From contig NZ_QPER01000001.1 in NCBI RefSeq assembly GCF_009455635.1, positions 2,418,001 through 2,482,000 on the forward strand: a stretch of DNA of 64,000 nucleotides, given 5' to 3'. The stretch comes from Paraburkholderia agricolaris (GTDB taxonomy: Bacteria > Pseudomonadota > Gammaproteobacteria > Burkholderiales > Burkholderiaceae). The notes beneath the pieces were generated by a model. The model was given only the letters and a program-made list of their open reading frames with translations. It did not search any database and was not told the DNA's origin. The translations under genes were made by a program, and so were the position numbers. This document shows, piece after piece, positions 39,145 to 47,938 of this stretch. Position 1 is the stretch's first letter, and the number at the start of each line of letters is the position of its first letter.

Positions 39145-39969
39145 GTGAATTTCGACGAATACTGCCAGCAGAAAGCGGCGCCGCCCGGATCGAGCACTTA
39201 CTATGCGCTTCGGCAGGCACCCGCGGCAAGCCAGCCGCTCCTGACCGCGCTGTTCGCGCTGCGCCGCGAATTCGAGGAAACCGTAAAAGAAATCAGCGAT
39301 CCGGCAATCGGCCGCACCAAACTCGCGTGGTGGCAAAACGAGCTCGCCGCACTGGCTTCGGGCTCGCCGTCGCATCCGGTTTCAAAGGCACTGGCGGCTT
39401 ATCTGCCCGACGTGCAGGCCGTCTATCCGGAGTTGCAGGCGTTGCTCGCCGGCTTCGAAATGGACCTCGACCAGGCACGCTATCTCGACTACCCGAATCT
39501 GCGGCGCTATGTGCAGGGTGTAGGCGGCACCTTTGCGTCGCTGGTCGCGCGCGCGACGGCAAAAAACGCCGTAGATGCGTCAAGCTGGGCGGCACCGCTC
39601 GGCGAGGCGCTACAGCTTGCGCAGTTCGTTGTCGAAACCGGCAATGATGCACGTCACGGCCGCATCTATATTCCGGTCGATGAAATGCAGCGCTTTAACG
39701 TCACTGCCGCCGACCTGATCAACCGGAAATATTCCGACGCCTTTACCGATCTGATGCGCTTCGAAACCAGGCGGGCTCGCGATGCGGTGCAGGCAGCACG
39801 CGCCGCCATGCCCGCGCATGAGCGACGCACGCAGCGCACGTTGGTCGCGCAAGCGGCACTCGCTCTCGCGCTGCTGGATGAGATCGAACGTGACGGTTAT
39901 CACGTACTGCATCAACGCATTGCGTTGACGCCGATCCGCAAGCTCTGGCTTAGCTGGCGCGCCAGGTAA
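39145..39969 (+). CDS. Squalene/phytoene synthase family protein with altered Asp-rich motifs
   Basis: A 274-residue all-helical protein of the trans-isoprenyl-diphosphate head-to-head synthase fold. Family landmarks are YCQQKAAPPGSSTYYAL, TKLAWWQNEL, and GNDARHGRIYIPVDEM. However, the first Asp-rich motif (normally DDxxD) reads EETVK at 44-48, and the first Asp of the second motif is Glu164 (ETGNDA). Both magnesium-binding centres are thus degraded. Enzymes HpnC, HpnD and CrtB keep these aspartates, so catalysis is doubtful. A non-catalytic relative, the mitochondrial complex I assembly factor NDUFAF6, has the same fold; an assembly or binding role is my inference. It starts with GTG, and no hopanoid gene is adjacent. 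Confidence 0.82.
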   Translation: MNFDEYCQQKAAPPGSSTYYALRQAPAASQPLLTALFALRREFEETVKEISDPAIGRTKLAWWQNELAALASGSPSHPVSKALAAYLPDVQAVYPELQALLAGFEMDLDQARYLDYPNLRRYVQGVGGTFASLVARATAKNAVDASSWAAPLGEALQLAQFVVETGNDARHGRIYIPVDEMQRFNVTAADLINRKYSDAFTDLMRFETRRARDAVQAARAAMPAHERRTQRTLVAQAALALALLDEIERDGYHVLHQRIALTPIRKLWLSWRAR

Positions 39970-40055
39970 GCGGACAAATAGACAAACGGACAAGCGAACC
40001 ACCGGCTCAGACGAACGGCCGCCGCCTCATGGTGGGAAGCGCGCGCCGTCCCTTG

Positions 40056-41273
40056 TCAGACGCGCAGTAAGGGCAGCGGCTCGAACCGCTGCTGCAGGAT
40101 CGCGGACGAATCGAGCCCCCACCAGGGTCCGAGCACGGTCGCGTAGAGTTGCTGGAAATCGACGCCGACCGGCAAGTTGCCGTTGCCGTCGAGCCGCGCG
40201 AGCACCGGCGGCACGCCATACAAACCGCCCCGCACTCGCCCGCCCATCACGAAATGCGGCGCCACGGTGCCGTGGTCCGTGCCGTTGCTCTGGTTCTCAC
40301 GCGGGCGCCGGCCAAACTCGGCATAGGTCATCACCAGCGTTTCATTCCAGCGGCCGAGTTCCACCAGCGCCGACTTCATCGACGCAAACCCTTCGGCGAG
40401 TTGCTTGAGCAGCGCCGCCTGCTGGCCGGGCTGGTTCTGGTGCGTATCGAACCCGTTCAGCGTCAACCGGATCACGGCGACGCCTTGTCCATTACGCGGC
40501 TGCCCTTGCGGCGTATCGCCGGCGGCGAGCACCTGCATTGCCGTCTTGATCGAACTGCCGAACGCACCGCCGGGAAACGTCGTCTTCAATTGCGCCTGAC
40601 CTTGCGTAGGACGCAGACGGTCGGCGGCTTTCACGATGTCGTTCTCGACGTCGAGAATGTGCGCCAGCTCCGGATTACGCTCGTGCAGCGACACCGGCGT
40701 GGCGAGGCGCGAGGCTTTGACGAATTGCTCCGGATTAACCAGTGCGATCGCACGCGCGCCGTTGGCGAGCGGCCCCATTTCGGCGCTGCCGATCACCACG
40801 CCGTCGGCGGCAAAACCGGTAGGTACCGGCGTCTGCGCGAACGCACGGGTGAGCCAGCCCTCGCGCAGGTATTGGTCCGAACGCGACGCGGTGTCCCAGA
40901 TTTCGATCGAACGGAAATGCGACAGGTTCGGTTGCGCGTAGCTCACGCCCTGCACGATCGCCAGTTGGCGGCTTTGCCAAAGCGGCATCAGCGGCTGCAA
41001 TGACGGATGCAAGGCAGTGCGCTCGTCGAGCTGAATCGCCTGCTCGCGTTTGATGCCGATGTTTTTTCGTAGCTGATAGTAAGTGGGATCGGCAAACGGA
41101 ATCACGGTATTCAAACCGTCGTTACCGCCTTTCAGTTCGACGAGAATCAGCAGGTTGCTGTAACCGCGATTCGCTGAGCCGCCGGGCGTCGCCATCTGCG
41201 CACCAAAGGCGCGCGGCAACCAGAGCGTTGCGCTGGCGGCCGCGCCCATCGAGAGAAAGCTGCGTCGTTTCAT
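40056..41273 (-). CDS. DUF1501 family exported protein (Tat signal)
   Basis: A 405-residue protein of the sulfatase-like DUF1501 family. It begins MKRRSFLSMGAAASATLWLPRAFGA, a twin-arginine signal (RRSFL), implying export in folded form. Family blocks are LVELKGGNDGLNTVIPF, NLSHFRSIEIWDTA, TYAEFGRRPRENQSNGTDHGTVAPHFVMGG and the C-terminal ATVLGPWWGLD. The His/Asp/Asn-rich motifs are compatible with a metal site of the alkaline-phosphatase superfamily. The start was moved from 41291 to 41273 to place the RR motif at the N-terminus. The DUF1800 gene lies 156 bp upstream on the same strand; this pairing is widespread and of unknown function. Confidence 0.87.
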   Translation of the reverse strand: MKRRSFLSMGAAASATLWLPRAFGAQMATPGGSANRGYSNLLILVELKGGNDGLNTVIPFADPTYYQLRKNIGIKREQAIQLDERTALHPSLQPLMPLWQSRQLAIVQGVSYAQPNLSHFRSIEIWDTASRSDQYLREGWLTRAFAQTPVPTGFAADGVVIGSAEMGPLANGARAIALVNPEQFVKASRLATPVSLHERNPELAHILDVENDIVKAADRLRPTQGQAQLKTTFPGGAFGSSIKTAMQVLAAGDTPQGQPRNGQGVAVIRLTLNGFDTHQNQPGQQAALLKQLAEGFASMKSALVELGRWNETLVMTYAEFGRRPRENQSNGTDHGTVAPHFVMGGRVRGGLYGVPPVLARLDGNGNLPVGVDFQQLYATVLGPWWGLDSSAILQQRFEPLPLLRV

Positions 41274-41429
41274 CCTGCACCTCGTTCGCATGTCATGGCG
41301 CGCGTCGGGTCGCCTTCGACGGATCGTTGGTTCGCGTGGCCGATCCGGGTTAAACGGTTGAGCGGCTCAATTCCGTCGCCTGCCGCGGTCGCTTACCTCA
41401 ACCCATAAGCTCGCTGCTCATTCCAACTC

Positions 41430-43061
41430 TCACTTCAACTGATAAGCCGGGTCCATCAGCAACGCCTCCAGATAAGCACTGGCGGTCGAATCGGTGGCGA
41501 TGGCATCGACCGGCGTGAGCGGCAACACCGCATGCTGCAGTTGCAGCTCCACCGACAACCCCGGCTTGGCCGTCGGCGCGGCGTTGTATTGCGCAAGCCA
41601 TGTGTCGATGTCAAAGCGTACGCCACCTTGGGTCGGCTGGCCGACTCGCGCCATCGCGCGCTGCATCTGCGGATTCGCCTGCATCTTGCCGGGTGCGCCG
41701 GTCGCTGCGATCTTTGGGTTCATCGGATTGCCGGTACGCCGCGGACCGGCGGTTTCGGTCGCGCGAAACAGTTGCTCGACGAATTGCTTGCGCGCAAGCA
41801 AGGTCGAACTATTGATCCATATGGTGCCGCCCGGCCACCCTTTGACGTTCGGCGGATAGAACAGGTTCTCGCCGAGCGTGCGGATCTCCGCGGCGAACGG
41901 CGCCGTGTTGTCATAGCCGATATCGAACGCGCGCAGGGTCCCCACGACGAACTCTGCCGGCGATTTCACCAGCACGCCGCGATCGCTGTCGTCCCAGAAC
42001 GCGTCGCTCATGAAGAGGCCGCGCAGCGCGACCTTGATGTCGTAGTGACTCGCGCGAAACTGCGCGGCGATCGGTGCGATGCGGGCGGGATCCGGGGTAT
42101 CGGAGACAAACTCGCGCCACAGCTTGGTCGTGACGAAGGTCGCGGTTTCAGGCCGCGCGAGGAGGATGTCGAGCACCTGATCGCCCTCGAACGGACCGGT
42201 TTGCCCCAGCACGGTCTTGTTACCGTCGTCGTGCTGGTTGGCGCGCCACACGTACGCCTGCGTATCGGGGTCGAGGCTCCACCCCGTGTAGGCACGCGCG
42301 GCTTCCGATACGTCGCGCTGGGTGTAATGCCCTTCGCCGAGCGTAAACAGCTCCATCACCTCGCGCGCGAAATTTTCGTTGGGTTTGCCCTTGCGATTGC
42401 TCGCGCCATCCAGGTATTGCAGCATCGCCGGATCTTTCGCGACGTCGTGCAACAGTTCGCCGAAGTTGCCGAGCGCGTCGCGGCGCAACAGCATATTCTG
42501 CTGCGCCATTTCCTGCGGATACGCGACCTTGTCCTGCCCTGACGTGAAGTGGTTGTGCCAGAAGAGCGTCATGCGTTCGGTCAGCGGCGACGGCGTGCTC
42601 AACATCTCGCGCACCCACCATGCACGTAATATTTCGTAACGCTGGCCGCGCTGCCGCTGCTCGTCGCGGCGTTGATCGTCCGTCCACGTCTTGCGGATGT
42701 CGCGCGTCGGGATCGGCTCGAGCACCCATTCAGGCAGCGGAGTCACGGCTTCGGTTCGGACTGTTGCCAGTACCTTGTCGACGGCCTGCTCGCGCGTGAG
42801 CCCAACGTATTGCGCGACCTCGCCGCTATCGGGCGCGAAACCGACTCGCGTCAGGAAGAAGCGCGCATCATCGGCGTCGAGAACGTCCTGTTCGGCGGAG
42901 ACAACGGAGGATGCGGCAGACGCCGCACGATGCTTGTTGTGGGGGACATGAGTGGCGCCTTGCTGCACGGCCGGCGCCGACGCACACCAGGTCGCGGCTG
43001 CGAGCGCAGTGGCCGTCACTGCTAGCCAGCGTCTACCCTTACCGCCTGTCAGCACGTTCAT
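41430..43061 (-). CDS. DUF1800 family exported protein
   Basis: A 543-residue protein with a signal peptide (MNVLTGGKGRRWLAVTATALAAATWCASAPA). The family signatures are LTLFWHNHF-like (MTLFWHNHFTSGQDKV), NENFAREVMELFTLGEGHYTQRDV, AARAYTGWSLD and the C-terminal VKGWPGGTIWINSSTLLAR. The function of the family is unknown; it nearly always accompanies a DUF1501 protein. The last residues (AYLEALLMDPAYQLK) match the usual DUF1800 end, so the gene is complete. Spacing to the DUF1501 gene (156 bp) and common strand suggest an operon. Confidence 0.87.
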   Translation of the reverse strand: MNVLTGGKGRRWLAVTATALAAATWCASAPAVQQGATHVPHNKHRAASAASSVVSAEQDVLDADDARFFLTRVGFAPDSGEVAQYVGLTREQAVDKVLATVRTEAVTPLPEWVLEPIPTRDIRKTWTDDQRRDEQRQRGQRYEILRAWWVREMLSTPSPLTERMTLFWHNHFTSGQDKVAYPQEMAQQNMLLRRDALGNFGELLHDVAKDPAMLQYLDGASNRKGKPNENFAREVMELFTLGEGHYTQRDVSEAARAYTGWSLDPDTQAYVWRANQHDDGNKTVLGQTGPFEGDQVLDILLARPETATFVTTKLWREFVSDTPDPARIAPIAAQFRASHYDIKVALRGLFMSDAFWDDSDRGVLVKSPAEFVVGTLRAFDIGYDNTAPFAAEIRTLGENLFYPPNVKGWPGGTIWINSSTLLARKQFVEQLFRATETAGPRRTGNPMNPKIAATGAPGKMQANPQMQRAMARVGQPTQGGVRFDIDTWLAQYNAAPTAKPGLSVELQLQHAVLPLTPVDAIATDSTASAYLEALLMDPAYQLK

Positions 43062-43246
43062 TGTCGATTGTCCGGTTGATCCGGTTGAGGGGCGTCACGA
43101 AAAGGCGTTCGCGCGTGCAAAAAACGCGCTGTGCTCTGGCAACTCAACGGCAGATGGAAGGGGAAAGTTGACGGGGGAAGTGCAACGAAATCTTTCAGCC
43201 GCGGCGAAAGCGCGACCGGGCGCACCCAGAGCGGGCACGGAAATAG

Positions 43247-43573
43247 CTAGCGTTTGTAGAGCTCGCGGACAGCGTCTTCGATATGCTGCCGCAACAGACG
43301 CCGTTCGTCGGGCGTCATATGACCATCACGGCGACGTTGATCAAGATCGGGGGGAACTGCAGTGCGCATCATTGCGTCTGACGCAGGGCGGTCATTAGTG
43401 GGGATGTGCCGATTTGCCCTGGCATTAGCCTGCCTTGGCACGCGTTCGCTCGTAGCTCTGTCGGCCGAAGGCTGGGCGTGGGCGAACGTTGACCCGAGTG
43501 TGCCTGCAAGCGTCCCGGCTACCGCCAGTGCAATTACGCTTAGGCGCACATTCGGCCAAACCCCTCCCTTCAT
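43247..43573 (-). CDS. Small exported hypothetical protein
   Basis: A 108-residue protein. The start at 43573 (MKGGVWPNVRLSVIALAVAG) is favoured by AGGGA 6-10 nt upstream; the frame is open to 43597. A signal peptide ends around THE-type site TFAHA-QPSA. The mature part is Arg/Asp-rich and probably disordered, closing with MTPDERRLLRQHIEDAVRELYKR-like helix (about the last 23 residues). This short helix resembles C-terminal motifs in other small betaproteobacterial periplasmic proteins. It lies 185 bp upstream of the DUF1800 gene on the same strand and could belong to that cluster. Function unknown. Confidence 0.7.
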   Translation of the reverse strand: MKGGVWPNVRLSVIALAVAGTLAGTLGSTFAHAQPSADRATSERVPRQANARANRHIPTNDRPASDAMMRTAVPPDLDQRRRDGHMTPDERRLLRQHIEDAVRELYKR

Positions 43574-43742
43574 GTTGTTCCCTTCGTGGCGCGGCAACCG
43601 GCTACCTCAAATGCGTATACAGACCCCGGTAGCGAGCCGGGTGCGAGAGTTTTAGTCGAGTGAAGTATCCACCGAACAGCCGCATTCAGTAAAGGAGTCT
43701 ACCTGCCGATGCTTTACGTCGTGCCACAGTGCGGGTAAATTT

Positions 43743-43758
43743 TGTAACTGACTGTAAC
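43743..43758 (+). promoter_or_regulatory. Tandem TGTAAC direct repeat upstream of ompR
   Basis: TGTAAC at 43743-43748 and 43753-43758, exactly 10 bp apart. Direct repeats with this spacing are the usual target of OmpR/PhoB-type winged-helix regulators, so autoregulation is plausible. Confidence 0.45.
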
Positions 43759-43802
43759 CCCGAAAACGATGCAACCGCGCACCACTTTCTAATCGCGCTA
43801 AG

Positions 43803-44537
43803 ATGCCGACCATGGAAACCAAAAACCCTTCGAAAATCCTCGTCGTCGACGACGATCCGCGCCTGCGCGATCTGCTGCGCCGCTACCTCGGTGAACAGGG
43901 CTTCAATGTCTATGTTGCCGAGAACGCGCCGTCCATGAACAAGCTCTGGGTGCGTGAGCGCTTCGACTTGCTGGTGCTCGATCTGATGCTGCCTGGCGAG
44001 GACGGCCTGTCGATCTGCCGTCGCTTGCGCGGCAGCAACGACCGTACGCCGATCATCATGCTAACGGCCAAGGGTGAAGACGTCGACCGTATTGTCGGGC
44101 TCGAAATGGGCGCCGACGACTATCTGCCCAAGCCGTTCAACCCGCGCGAACTGGTCGCGCGGATTCACGCGGTGCTGCGTCGCCAGTCGCCGTCGGAGCT
44201 GCCGGGCGCGCCGTCCGAGACCACCGAGGTGTTCGAGTTCGGCGAGTTCGCGCTGAATCTGGCCACCCGCACGCTCACCAAGGCCGGCCAGGAAATCCCG
44301 TTGACCACGGGTGAGTTCTCGGTGCTGAAGGTGTTTGCGCGCCATCCGCGCCAGCCGCTGTCCCGTGAAAAGCTGATGGAACTGGCACGCGGCCGTGAAT
44401 ACGAAGTCTTCGACCGTAGTCTCGACGTGCAGATTTCGCGTCTGCGCAAGCTGATCGAACCGGATCCGGGCAGCCCGCGTTTCATTCAAACCGTCTGGGG
44501 CCTTGGCTACGTGTTCATTCCTGACGGTGCAGCCTGA
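43803..44537 (+). CDS. ompR: Two-component response regulator OmpR
   Basis: A 244-residue DNA-binding response regulator. The receiver domain (about 10-125) has the acidic pair in VVDDDPR, phospho-acceptor Asp60 (LVLDLMLPGEDG), a conserved Thr in IIMLTAKGE and Lys in YLPKPFNPREL. The C-terminal winged helix (about 145-240) contains LTTGEFSVLKVFARHP, FDRSLDVQISRLRKLIEPDP and FIQTVWGLGYVFIP. An internal ATG at codon 4 (METKNPS) is an alternative start. The kinase gene follows 44 bp downstream. Enterobacterial OmpR controls porins in response to osmolarity and pH. Confidence 0.95.
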   Translation: MPTMETKNPSKILVVDDDPRLRDLLRRYLGEQGFNVYVAENAPSMNKLWVRERFDLLVLDLMLPGEDGLSICRRLRGSNDRTPIIMLTAKGEDVDRIVGLEMGADDYLPKPFNPRELVARIHAVLRRQSPSELPGAPSETTEVFEFGEFALNLATRTLTKAGQEIPLTTGEFSVLKVFARHPRQPLSREKLMELARGREYEVFDRSLDVQISRLRKLIEPDPGSPRFIQTVWGLGYVFIPDGAA

Positions 44538-44581
44538 GTTTGTTCTCACCTACAGTTTTTGATTTCAAATAAGAAGGGCCC

Positions 44582-45931
44582 ATGCGGATCGACCGGCGCC
44601 TCCTGACGCTCGCGTTCGGCGGCCTTTTCTGGCGGACCTTTCTGTTGATCGCGCTGTTGATCGCAGTCAGTCTCGCCGCGTGGTTCCAGAGCTTTCGAGT
44701 GATCGAACGCGAGCCGCGTGCGCAGCGCGTGGCTTTGCAACTGGTCGCCATCGTCAAGCTCACGCGCACCGCACTCCTCTATTCCGATCCCGACCTGCGG
44801 CGCGCCTTGCTGCAGGATCTGGAGAGCAATGAAGGGGTGCGCGTGTACCCGCGCGAAACCACCGACAAGTACAAACTCCAACCCGACGAGTCGCTGAACC
44901 GGCTGATTGAGCACGACATTCGCGGCCGCCTCGGCGACGACACGGTCATTGCGCAGAGCGTCAACGACATTCCGGGCGTCTGGATCAGCTTCAAGATCGA
45001 CGACGACGATTACTGGGTGGCGCTCGACCGCGATCAACTGGACAACGCAACGGGCCTGCAATGGGCCGGCTGGGGGGTGTTTGCGCTGGCGCTCTCGCTG
45101 TTTGGCGCGGCCTTCATTACCAGTCTCGTGAACCGTCCATTTGCCCGGCTCGCGATGGCTGCGCGCAAGGTCGGCTCGGGCCAGTCACCGGAGCCGCTGC
45201 CCGAGCGCGGCATGGGCGTGGCTGCCGAAACCAACCGCAGTTTCAACCAGATGGTGCAGGATCTCGAACAACTCGAGGCCGACCGTGCGCTCATGCTCGC
45301 GGGTATCTCTCACGATCTGCGCACCCCGCTTGCACGGCTACGGCTGGAAACCGAGATGAGCCCGTCCGACCAGTCCACCAAGGATGCGATGGTGGACGAC
45401 ATCGAGCAGATGGACATGATCATCGGCCGGTTCCTCGATTACGCCCGTCCGGTGCAGCGTGTGCCGGAACCGGTCGATCTGTCGGTGATCGCGGGCGAAC
45501 TCGCGGCGCGGATGCAAAGCGAAGACAGCATGCGCCTGATCACGCGGCTCGCGCCCTCGGCGGTGATCGAAGCGGACGAAACCGATATGCGGCGCGTGGT
45601 GGGCAATCTGCTGGAGAACGCGCGCAAGTACGGTTTGAGCGATGGCGATGGCATCCCGCACGTGATTCTGGAAACGCGGGTGTCGCACTCGCGCGTCGAA
45701 CTGTCCGTGGTCGATGAAGGGCCCGGCATTCCGGAAGACCAGCTAGCCCTTGTCACGCGGCCGTTCTACCGGGTGAACTCGGCGCGCACCCAGGCGAACG
45801 GCACGGGCCTCGGCATGGCAATTGTGCAGCGGCTGGTAGGCCGTTATCGCGGCGCGCTGCGCCTGCGCAATCGCACGCCGGGTCCGGGTCTGGAGGTCAC
45901 CATTGAATTTCCGCTCGCAAAAGGCGCTTGA
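44582..45931 (+). CDS. envZ: Sensor histidine kinase, EnvZ-like
   Basis: A 449-residue inner-membrane kinase, partner of the preceding response regulator. Two transmembrane segments (about 16-36 and 162-182) flank a periplasmic sensor domain of about 125 residues. HAMP follows (to about 235), then the dimerisation/phospho-acceptor helix with His244 in AGISHDLRTPLARLRLE. The ATPase domain has N-box Asn346 (NLLENARKYG), G1 DEGPGIP and G2 GTGLGMAI. The periplasmic domain is rich in aspartate (KIDDDDYWVALDRDQ). The stop lies only 21 bp before ahpC, so the operon may include it. Confidence 0.93.
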   Translation: MRIDRRLLTLAFGGLFWRTFLLIALLIAVSLAAWFQSFRVIEREPRAQRVALQLVAIVKLTRTALLYSDPDLRRALLQDLESNEGVRVYPRETTDKYKLQPDESLNRLIEHDIRGRLGDDTVIAQSVNDIPGVWISFKIDDDDYWVALDRDQLDNATGLQWAGWGVFALALSLFGAAFITSLVNRPFARLAMAARKVGSGQSPEPLPERGMGVAAETNRSFNQMVQDLEQLEADRALMLAGISHDLRTPLARLRLETEMSPSDQSTKDAMVDDIEQMDMIIGRFLDYARPVQRVPEPVDLSVIAGELAARMQSEDSMRLITRLAPSAVIEADETDMRRVVGNLLENARKYGLSDGDGIPHVILETRVSHSRVELSVVDEGPGIPEDQLALVTRPFYRVNSARTQANGTGLGMAIVQRLVGRYRGALRLRNRTPGPGLEVTIEFPLAKGA

Positions 45932-45952
45932 ATCCCACGAAGGAGCACTCGC

Positions 45953-46501
45953 ATGAAAACCGTCGGCGATAAACTCGAAGCGTTCACCGTGACTGCCGCC
46001 AAGCCCGGTTTCAACGATTACGAAGAAAACGGCATATCGGCGTTCGAAGAGATCACCGAACAGTCGTTTCCCGACAAGTGGAAAATTATCTATTTCTACC
46101 CGAAGGATTTCACGTTCGTGTGTCCGACGGAGATCGTTGAATTTGCCAGACTCGCGAAGGATTTTGAGGAGCGCGACGCAGTGCTGCTCGGCGGCAGCGT
46201 CGATAATGAGTTCGTCAAGCTGGCATGGCGCCGCGAGAACAAGGATCTGAACAAGCTCAACCACTATTCGTTCGGTGACGTGAAAGGCGAGTTGATCGAC
46301 CAGCTCGGTGTGCGCGACAAGGAAGCCGGCGTGGCGCTACGCGCGACGTTTATTGTCGATCCGGACAATACGATTCAGCACGTCTCGGTCAATAACCTGA
46401 ACGTCGGCCGCAACCCCGGAGAAATATTGCGTCTGCTGGATGCACTGCAAACTTACGAAGAGTCCGCTTGCAACCGCCCCGTCGGCGGATCGACGTTGTG
46501 A
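45953..46501 (+). CDS. ahpC: Peroxiredoxin, AhpC type
   Basis: A thiol peroxidase reducing hydrogen peroxide, organic peroxides and possibly peroxynitrite. The 182-residue product has the peroxidatic cysteine Cys57 in FYPKDFTFVCPTEIVEF and the resolving cysteine Cys173 in ESACNRPVGG near the C-terminus, as in typical 2-Cys enzymes. The sequence resembles the actinobacterial/burkholderial AhpC subgroup, which uses AhpD as reductant; no ahpD or ahpF lies here, so the electron donor must be encoded elsewhere. A strong AAGGAG site precedes the start. A terminator follows. Confidence 0.92.
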   Translation: MKTVGDKLEAFTVTAAKPGFNDYEENGISAFEEITEQSFPDKWKIIYFYPKDFTFVCPTEIVEFARLAKDFEERDAVLLGGSVDNEFVKLAWRRENKDLNKLNHYSFGDVKGELIDQLGVRDKEAGVALRATFIVDPDNTIQHVSVNNLNVGRNPGEILRLLDALQTYEESACNRPVGGSTL

Positions 46502-46517
46502 TGTAATCGGTGCGATT

Positions 46518-46556
46518 AAAAAACCCGCGGCGCTTGAAAAGCAGCAGCGGGTTTTA
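46518..46556 (+). terminator. Terminator after ahpC
   Basis: Stem AAAACCCGC / GCGGGTTTT enclosing a 20-nt segment with a smaller inner hairpin (GCGCTTGAAAAGCAGC). It lies between convergent ahpC and ispF and is symmetrical enough to serve both. Confidence 0.75.
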
Positions 46557-46583
46557 CGAGGCTCATAAAATCGCACCCAACTT

Positions 46584-47063
46584 CTAGTTTTTAATCAACA
46601 AAACCACGGCCTGAGCCTCAATCCCTTCGCCACGGCCGAGATATCCCAACTTCTCATTCGTCTTGGCCTTAACGTTAACCCGCTCGACCGGCAGATTAAG
46701 GTCCGCGGCGATGTTAATCCGCATTGCTTCAATATGAGGCGCGAGCTTAGGCGCCTGAGCAACCACACTACTATCCACATTAGCGATAGAAAATCCACCC
46801 GCCGTCACACGGGCAAAGCATTCCCGCAATAAAACCCGGCTATCCGCACCGGCGAATTTCGCATCGGTATCGGAGAAATGACGCCCAATATCCCCCATCG
46901 CTGCCGCACCAAAAATAGCATCAGTAATCGCATGCAGCAGCACATCGGCATCCGAATGCCCGAGCAACCCGCGCTCATAGGGAATCGTCACCCCACCAAT
47001 AATCAACGGACGGCCCGGCACCAGCGCATGCACGTCATAACCCTGCCCAATTCTGAAATCCAT
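46584..47063 (-). CDS. ispF: 2-C-methyl-D-erythritol 2,4-cyclodiphosphate synthase
   Basis: Fifth step of the non-mevalonate isoprenoid pathway. The 159-residue protein begins [14 protein letters not shown], with metal ligands Asp10 and His12 and the third ligand His44 in [22 protein letters not shown] (flexible loop) and [25 protein letters not shown] (signature) are intact. The start at 47063 follows the family; the frame is open upstream into ispD, and an ATG at 47078 (MDLTHMDF) is a less likely start. ispF follows ispD by 37 bp, the classical ispDF arrangement. Confidence 0.97.
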   Translation of the reverse strand: MDFRIGQGYDVHALVPGRPLIIGGVTIPYERGLLGHSDADVLLHAITDAIFGAAAMGDIGRHFSDTDAKFAGADSRVLLRECFARVTAGGFSIANVDSSVVAQAPKLAPHIEAMRINIAADLNLPVERVNVKAKTNEKLGYLGRGEGIEAQAVVLLIKN

Positions 47064-47100
47064 ATGCGTCAAGTCCATTAATTTAAATTCGATTACCCGC

Positions 47101-47817
47101 TCAGGAAGCTGAAGCCGGCCGGCACAAAATCGCCTCGGCCAGATCGAAATCTTCCGGATAAGTGACCTTGAAGTTACGCAAACTCCCCTGCACCAACCTG
47201 GGCGCATGCCCCAGCCACTCGATCGCGCTCGCTTCGTCGGTCAAATCGTGACCGTCCGCCTGCGCGCGCAAAATCGCCTCGCGCAACATGCCGATGCGGA
47301 ACATCTGCGGCGTCTGCGCCTGCCACAGGCCGTCGCGCGCCTCGGTGCGGGCAATCCGCCCGTCGGACGAACCGGCTTCGATCCGCTTCAGGGTATCCGC
47401 AACCGGCAGCGCCATGATGCCGCCCACCGCGTCGTCCTTCAGCGCGGCGACCAGCGTGCGGATCAAGCCAGGCGTAATGCCGGGCCGCGCGGCGTCGTGC
47501 ACCAGCACCCAGTCGTCGTCGTGCGCGCCGAACTCGGCCAGCGCATGCAAGCCGTTCAGCACCGACGCCTGGCGCGAGGCCCCGCCAGCGCGGCGCACGG
47601 CAAAACGCAGCCCGCTGAAGCGGCGGGCGTCAAAGTGCTGGTCGTCTGGGGCAATGACGACAAGCGTTTGCGCAAACTCGCTGCAGGCGTCGAACGCCGC
47701 CAGCGAGTAATGCAACATGTCGCGACCGGCGACAGTGCGATATTGTTTGGGCATCGCGGCGCCGGAACGGCTGCCGGTGCCAGCGCACGGAATCAGGGCA
47801 AATAGACGGGAAGTCAC
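47101..47817 (-). CDS. ispD: 2-C-methyl-D-erythritol 4-phosphate cytidylyltransferase
   Basis: Third step of the non-mevalonate isoprenoid pathway, joining CTP and MEP. The chosen GTG at 47817 ([13 protein letters not shown]) gives 238 residues. Visible motifs are the nucleotide-binding [55 protein letters not shown] and the C-terminal [16 protein letters not shown] second GTG at 47889 in the same frame would add 24 residues of non-family sequence. Neither start has a good ribosome site. Divergent from mfd; the two share a 121-bp promoter region. Confidence 0.95.
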   Translation of the reverse strand: MTSRLFALIPCAGTGSRSGAAMPKQYRTVAGRDMLHYSLAAFDACSEFAQTLVVIAPDDQHFDARRFSGLRFAVRRAGGASRQASVLNGLHALAEFGAHDDDWVLVHDAARPGITPGLIRTLVAALKDDAVGGIMALPVADTLKRIEAGSSDGRIARTEARDGLWQAQTPQMFRIGMLREAILRAQADGHDLTDEASAIEWLGHAPRLVQGSLRNFKVTYPEDFDLAEAILCRPASAS

Positions 47818-47856
47818 GAGTGCGGATGCCGCGAAGTGAAAGTAAACGACGGATTT

Positions 47857-47862
47857 TATAAT
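47857..47862 (+). promoter_or_regulatory. Candidate mfd -10 box in the ispD/mfd divergent region
   Basis: TATAAT reads on the plus strand about 75 bp before mfd. The same AT-rich patch offers TATAAA on the minus strand for ispD. -35 boxes are weak in both directions. Confidence 0.4.
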
Positions 47863-47938
47863 AGGTCCTTCGCATCTACGCCCCGACACGCGTAAACTTG
47901 CCGATCACGTGTGAGCCCGAGGCCGTCTTTTCTCTTCT

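Noticed and set aside
39145-39969. Calling the gene hpnD or a hopanoid squalene synthase
   Set aside because: Both Asp-rich motifs are altered and no hopanoid gene is adjacent.
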